From Georgenia sp. EYE_87 (GTDB lineage Bacteria > Actinomycetota > Actinomycetes > Actinomycetales > Actinomycetaceae), in assembly GCF_023148685.1 (NCBI RefSeq), contig NZ_JAHXNL010000001.1, positions 682,001-746,000 of the forward strand: a DNA stretch of 64,000 bases, written 5' to 3'. Position 1 is the first letter of the stretch, and every line of letters begins with the position of its first letter. Below are positions 60,971-64,000 of this stretch, piece after piece. The notes beneath the pieces were generated by a model that did no database searches, was not told where the DNA came from, and saw nothing but the letters and a program-made list of their open reading frames with translations. A program made the translations under genes and the position numbers.

Positions 60971-61040
60971 AAACTAGCACCCCTGGGCCGGGCGTCAACC
61001 CATGCGCCGGTCGGCATCGGCCAACCGGGCGGAACGGCCG

Positions 61041-61130
61041 CGCAGCCCGTTCCCACGCAGCCCGTTCCGGCGCAGCCCGTTCCGGCGCAGCCCGTTCCCA
61101 CGCAGCCCGTTCCCACGCAGCTCGTTCCCG
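61041..61130. repeat. Six 15-base tandem repeats
   Basis: CGCAGCCCGTTCCCA and the variant CGCAGCCCGTTCCGG alternate from 61041 to 61130 in the order A, B, B, A, A, with a diverged sixth copy. Confidence 0.92.
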
Positions 61131-61183
61131 GGCGGTCCGCTCCCGGTCCGTCCTCTCGCGGGCCGGCCGTCGCGGGCGCCGCC

Positions 61184-61912
61184 TCAGCCCCCCAGCAGCT
61201 CGCGCAGCCGGCGCGCGTTGCGCACGGCGTGCCCGTCGCCGTCATTGTTGAAGTAGAGGAAGACCTCCCTGCCGGCGCCCTCCCACTCCCGCACGCGGTC
61301 CGCCCACCAGCGCAGGTCGTCCTCGCCGTAGGAGCCGCCGTAGAGATGGTGGCGGTCTGGTCCGTGGAGCCGGACGTACACGAACGGGGCGGTGGCTCGC
61401 AGGACGCACGGCAGGCCGGCGCCGCTCATCACGCAGTAGGCCGCGCCGTGCCGCTCCAGCAGGTCGTAGACCGCGCCGTCGTCCCAGCTGGGGTGGCGCA
61501 GCTCCACCGCGACGCGCATCCACCACGGCAGCCGGTCGAGGAAGTACGCGAGCCGGGCGTCGTCGCGCTGCTGCGAGGGCGGCAGCTGCACGAGCAGGAC
61601 CGCCCGCCGCTCCCCCAGCTCGTGCCACGACCGCATCATCCGCTCGACCCAGACCTCCGGGGAGTACAGGCGCCTGCCGTGAGTCAGGCCGCGGGGCGCC
61701 TTCACCGACAGCTGGAAGCCGGGCGGCAGGCGCCGGCGCCACCCGGCGAAGGCCGCCTCGCGCGGCCAGCGGTAGAAGCTGGCGTTCAGCTCGACGGTGC
61801 CGAACTCCGCGGCGTAGCGGTCGAGGCGGTGGCGGGGGTGGAGCCCCGGTGGGTAGAGGACGCCCTCCCAGTGGTCGTAGGACCACCCGGAGGTGCCCAC
61901 GTGCGCGCTCAC
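61184..61912 (-). CDS. DUF72 (YecE-like) protein
   Basis: 242 residues, GTG start. Family signature: VGTSGWSYDHWEGVLYPPGL, then FGTVELNASFYRWP, GFQLSVKAPRGLTHGRRL, VAVELRHPSWDDGAVYDLL, YVRLHGPDRHHLYGGSY and VFLYFNNDGDGHAVRNA. DUF72 proteins form a TIM-like barrel of unknown activity, with conserved Glu, His and Asn residues around a pocket. It starts 10 bases after the PHP gene stop, so the two are probably co-transcribed. Confidence 0.93.
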   Translation of the reverse strand: MSAHVGTSGWSYDHWEGVLYPPGLHPRHRLDRYAAEFGTVELNASFYRWPREAAFAGWRRRLPPGFQLSVKAPRGLTHGRRLYSPEVWVERMMRSWHELGERRAVLLVQLPPSQQRDDARLAYFLDRLPWWMRVAVELRHPSWDDGAVYDLLERHGAAYCVMSGAGLPCVLRATAPFVYVRLHGPDRHHLYGGSYGEDDLRWWADRVREWEGAGREVFLYFNNDGDGHAVRNARRLRELLGG

Positions 61913-61922
61913 GCCCCTGCCC

Positions 61923-62945
61923 TCATCGTCCGTGCCGTCCGGTCCAGGCGAGCAGCTCCTCGAGCGGTGCCGCGTTGACGATGCGCTCCCGGGTGATCCC
62001 GACCTCCTGCGCGCGCTGGCAACCGAGATCGAGGAAGTCGAGCTGGCCGGGCGCGTGGGCGTCGGTGTCGATCGAGACGAGGCAGCCGGTCTCCTCCGCG
62101 AGCCGGAGCAGCCGGGTGGGCGGGTCGCGTCGTTCCGGCCGCGAGTTGATCTCCACGGCGACGCCGGAGTGGCGGCACGCCTCGAAGACCGCCTCGGCGT
62201 CGAAGCGGGACTCCGGCCGGGTGCCCCGGCCGCCGGTGATGAGGCGCCCCGTGCAGTGGCCGAGGACGTCGACGTGCGGGTTCGTCACCGCGGCGACCAT
62301 CCGGCGGGTCATCTCGGGCGCGTCCGTGCGCAGCTTGGAGTGCACGCTCGCCACCACGACGTCGAGCCGGTCGAGGAGCTCGTCCTCCTGGTCCAGGGTG
62401 CCGTCCTCGAGGATGTCGACCTCGATGCCGGTGAGGAGGCGGAACGGTGCGAGCTCGGCGTTGAGGCCGGCGACGACATCGAGCTGCTCACGCAGCCGCT
62501 CGGGGCTCAGCCCGTTGGCGACGGTCAGGCGTGGCGAGTGGTCGGTGAGGGCGAGGTAGGAGTGCCCGGCGCCGACGGCGGCCTCGGCCATCTCCCGGAT
62601 CGGGCTGCCGCCGTCGGACCAGTCGGAGTGGGAGTGCAGGTCCCCGCGCAGCCACCCGCGCACGGTCTCCCCGCCGGGGACGAGCGGGAAGGCGGCCCGG
62701 GCCTCGAGGTCGGCCAGGTAGTCGGGCACCTGGCCGGCGGCGGCCTGGGCGGCCACAGCGGCGGTCCTGGGTCCGACGTCGGGCAGGGCGGTGAGCGTGC
62801 CGGCACGCAGCCGCGCATCGACCTCGCCCGGCGGCAGGGACTCCAGCCGCCACGCCGCCCTGCGGAACGCCCGGACGCGGTGGTTCTCGGCCAGCTCGCG
62901 CTCGAGCAGGAACGCCACGCGTTTGAGCGCCGAGACCGGGTCCAC
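61923..62945 (-). CDS. PHP-domain protein with helix-hairpin-helix region (PolX C-terminal-like)
   Basis: 340 residues from GTG 62945. The N-terminal 90 residues resemble the helical and hairpin region of X-family polymerases (ALPDVGPRTAAVAAQAAAG). The PHP domain has its metal ligands: GDLHSHSDWSDGG, LALTDHSPRL, LLTGIEVDIL, VVASVHSKL, VDVLGHCTGR and SIDTDAHAPGQ. It lacks the polymerase palm. PHP domains are phosphoesterases, so this could be a 3'-end-processing nuclease or a histidinol-phosphatase-like enzyme. Confidence 0.9.
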   Translation of the reverse strand: MDPVSALKRVAFLLERELAENHRVRAFRRAAWRLESLPPGEVDARLRAGTLTALPDVGPRTAAVAAQAAAGQVPDYLADLEARAAFPLVPGGETVRGWLRGDLHSHSDWSDGGSPIREMAEAAVGAGHSYLALTDHSPRLTVANGLSPERLREQLDVVAGLNAELAPFRLLTGIEVDILEDGTLDQEDELLDRLDVVVASVHSKLRTDAPEMTRRMVAAVTNPHVDVLGHCTGRLITGGRGTRPESRFDAEAVFEACRHSGVAVEINSRPERRDPPTRLLRLAEETGCLVSIDTDAHAPGQLDFLDLGCQRAQEVGITRERIVNAAPLEELLAWTGRHGR

Positions 62946-62955
62946 GCGCCCGACG

Positions 62956-63978
62956 TTACTTCCGGACCGCCGCCCCGGCCCGCCGGGGCACGGCACCGGC
63001 GTCGGCGAGCCAGCGCCGCGTGCGGGTGGCCCAGTCCTCCCCGTCGCCGTCCTGGGTGGCGAGGACCGCGGCGAGCAGGAGGCGGGCCTGCCAGTGGGAG
63101 AGGTCGCCGGCCATCACGGCGCCGGCCGCGGCGAGGTCGGCCCCGCCGCCCGCGTAGAGGCCGGCGACGGCGCCCGAGCCGGTGCGGGAGGTGACGACCA
63201 CTGGCAGGCCGCGCTCGAGCAGCCGCACGAGGGCCGCGGTGACCGGCGGGGTGGTGTTCCCGGCGCCGAACCCGGCGACGACGAGGCCGCGCGCCCCGCC
63301 GCGCACGGCGGCGTCGACGTCGGTGGCGTCCACGCCGAGGTACTGCGGCACGACGGCGACCCGGGGCAGGTCCGTCGTCCCGGGCGGCAGGAGTGCGGCG
63401 GGGATCTCGGGCCGGGCGTGGCGCCGCACCCCGGTCTCGTCCACGTGCCCGATCGGTCCCCGGGTGGGGGCGGCGAAGGCCTCGAGCCCGAGGGTCTTGG
63501 TCTTGTGCACCCCGACCGCGGGCAGCACGACGTCGGCGAAGGCGATCGTCACGCCCGTCCCCTCGGCCGCGGGGTCGGCCGCCCAGGCCAGGGCCGCGGC
63601 GAGGTTGCGGGGGCCGTCCGGGGCGGCGTCGTCGAAGGGCCGCTGGGCGCCGGTCAGGGTCACCGGGGCGGAGGGGCCGAGGGTGAGCCCGAGGAGGAAG
63701 GCCGTCTCCTCCATCGTGTCGGTGCCGTGGGTGACGACGACGCCGTCGGAGGCGGCGAGGGCCCGGCGCACCGTGCCGGCGAGCTCGAGCACGGTCGGGA
63801 CCGTCAGGGCGGAGGAGACGAGCCCCTCCACGTCGAGGACGTCGACGTCGCCGTCGAACCCCCACACGCCTCTGGCGCGCTCGAGCAGCTCGGTGCCCGT
63901 CGCGGCGACGACGCGGCCGGCGCCGGTGGCACGCGTGGCGATCGTGCCGCCGGTGGCGAGCAGGGTCAGGCGGGGCAC
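62956..63978 (-). CDS. Type II/I L-asparaginase family protein
   Basis: 340 residues, GTG start with GGAGGAG upstream. Threonine-nucleophile amidohydrolase: LLATGGTIATRATGAG with the first catalytic Thr, and VVTHGTDTMEETAFLLGLTL with the second Thr, Asp and following Lys-region. VTLTGAQRPFDDAAPDGPRN is typical. There is no signal peptide, so it is likely cytoplasmic. It hydrolyses asparagine to aspartate and ammonia. The PHP gene follows at 10 bases. Confidence 0.93.
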   Translation of the reverse strand: MPRLTLLATGGTIATRATGAGRVVAATGTELLERARGVWGFDGDVDVLDVEGLVSSALTVPTVLELAGTVRRALAASDGVVVTHGTDTMEETAFLLGLTLGPSAPVTLTGAQRPFDDAAPDGPRNLAAALAWAADPAAEGTGVTIAFADVVLPAVGVHKTKTLGLEAFAAPTRGPIGHVDETGVRRHARPEIPAALLPPGTTDLPRVAVVPQYLGVDATDVDAAVRGGARGLVVAGFGAGNTTPPVTAALVRLLERGLPVVVTSRTGSGAVAGLYAGGGADLAAAGAVMAGDLSHWQARLLLAAVLATQDGDGEDWATRTRRWLADAGAVPRRAGAAVRK

Positions 63979-64000
63979 GGCTCCTCCGATCTCGGCGCGT

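Larger units (their letters stand above)
60875..61183. other. Intergenic region upstream of putA
   Basis: 309 bases. The putA-proximal half has an AT-richer stretch with the palindrome at 60952-60970; the distal half holds the six-copy 15-base array at 61041-61130. No gene was seen. Confidence 0.5.

Noticed and set aside
61041-61130. Second possible CRISPR-like array or repeat protein gene
   Set aside because: No spacers, and the encoded QPVPT-type repeat lacks a start signal and continues into frames opposite a real gene.

Overview
The window is high-GC DNA (above 70% G+C over most of its length, by eye) with GTG starts, four-base ATGA/GTGA gene overlaps, leaderless-looking starts and mycothiol-type chemistry. 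This points to an actinobacterium, probably Micrococcales. The genus cannot be named from sequence alone. About 60 protein genes are supported. I saw no tRNA, rRNA, CRISPR array, transposase or integrase.

Layout. 1-3,060 is a lower-GC accessory-looking flank: a fragment off the left edge, a membrane protein overlapping a winged-helix regulator, and a stand-alone RelA/SpoT-domain protein. 3,081-10,185: glutathionyl-hydroquinone-reductase-like GST, a large lipoprotein, a FUSC membrane protein, a thioredoxin-like protein, a HAD phosphatase and an aldo/keto reductase. 10,257-14,997: oleA-oleBC-oleD for head-to-head long-chain olefin synthesis. 15,211-17,360: a convergent primase-polymerase and ATP-dependent DNA ligase. 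17,411-20,561: methionine importer MetPS and a divergent MetE-like methyltransferase. 20,743-23,989: GH16 protein, purine nucleoside phosphorylase, an unknown gene and a TetR regulator. 24,081-26,774: a tightly overlapping alkylation-repair operon, ECF sigma factor, ogt, tag and alkA. 26,899-30,492: MarR-like protein, VKOR, a cyclic-nucleotide-binding protein of unknown function and adenosine deaminase.

30,746-32,730: DUF485 plus acetate-type symporter. 32,967-42,042: secreted beta-propeller, aldo/keto reductase, MBL hydrolase plus isopentenyl-diphosphate isomerase, a DrrAB-type ABC exporter with an acetoacetate-decarboxylase-family gene, a membrane molybdopterin oxidoreductase and an aromatic-acid MFS transporter. 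42,371-47,302: complete 3-hydroxybenzoate/gentisate catabolism with divergent IclR regulator. 47,407-55,306: 5'-3' exonuclease, cupin, ABC-2 exporter with two permeases, LLM-class oxidoreductase, DUF932 protein and a small membrane protein. 55,552-60,874: proline catabolism (putA, GntR regulator, ornithine-cyclodeaminase family). 61,184-63,978: DUF72, PHP-domain protein and asparaginase.

Three structural themes run across the window. Many genes start 6-7 bases after a TANNNT -10 element with no ribosome binding site. Operons are often chained by four-base overlaps. Several gene 3' ends carry short tandem duplications that include the stop codon. The most interesting gene systems are the sigma-factor-led alkylation operon, the olefin cluster with its OleBC fusion, the PrimPol/ligase pair without Ku in view, and the RelA/SpoT protein in the low-GC flank.
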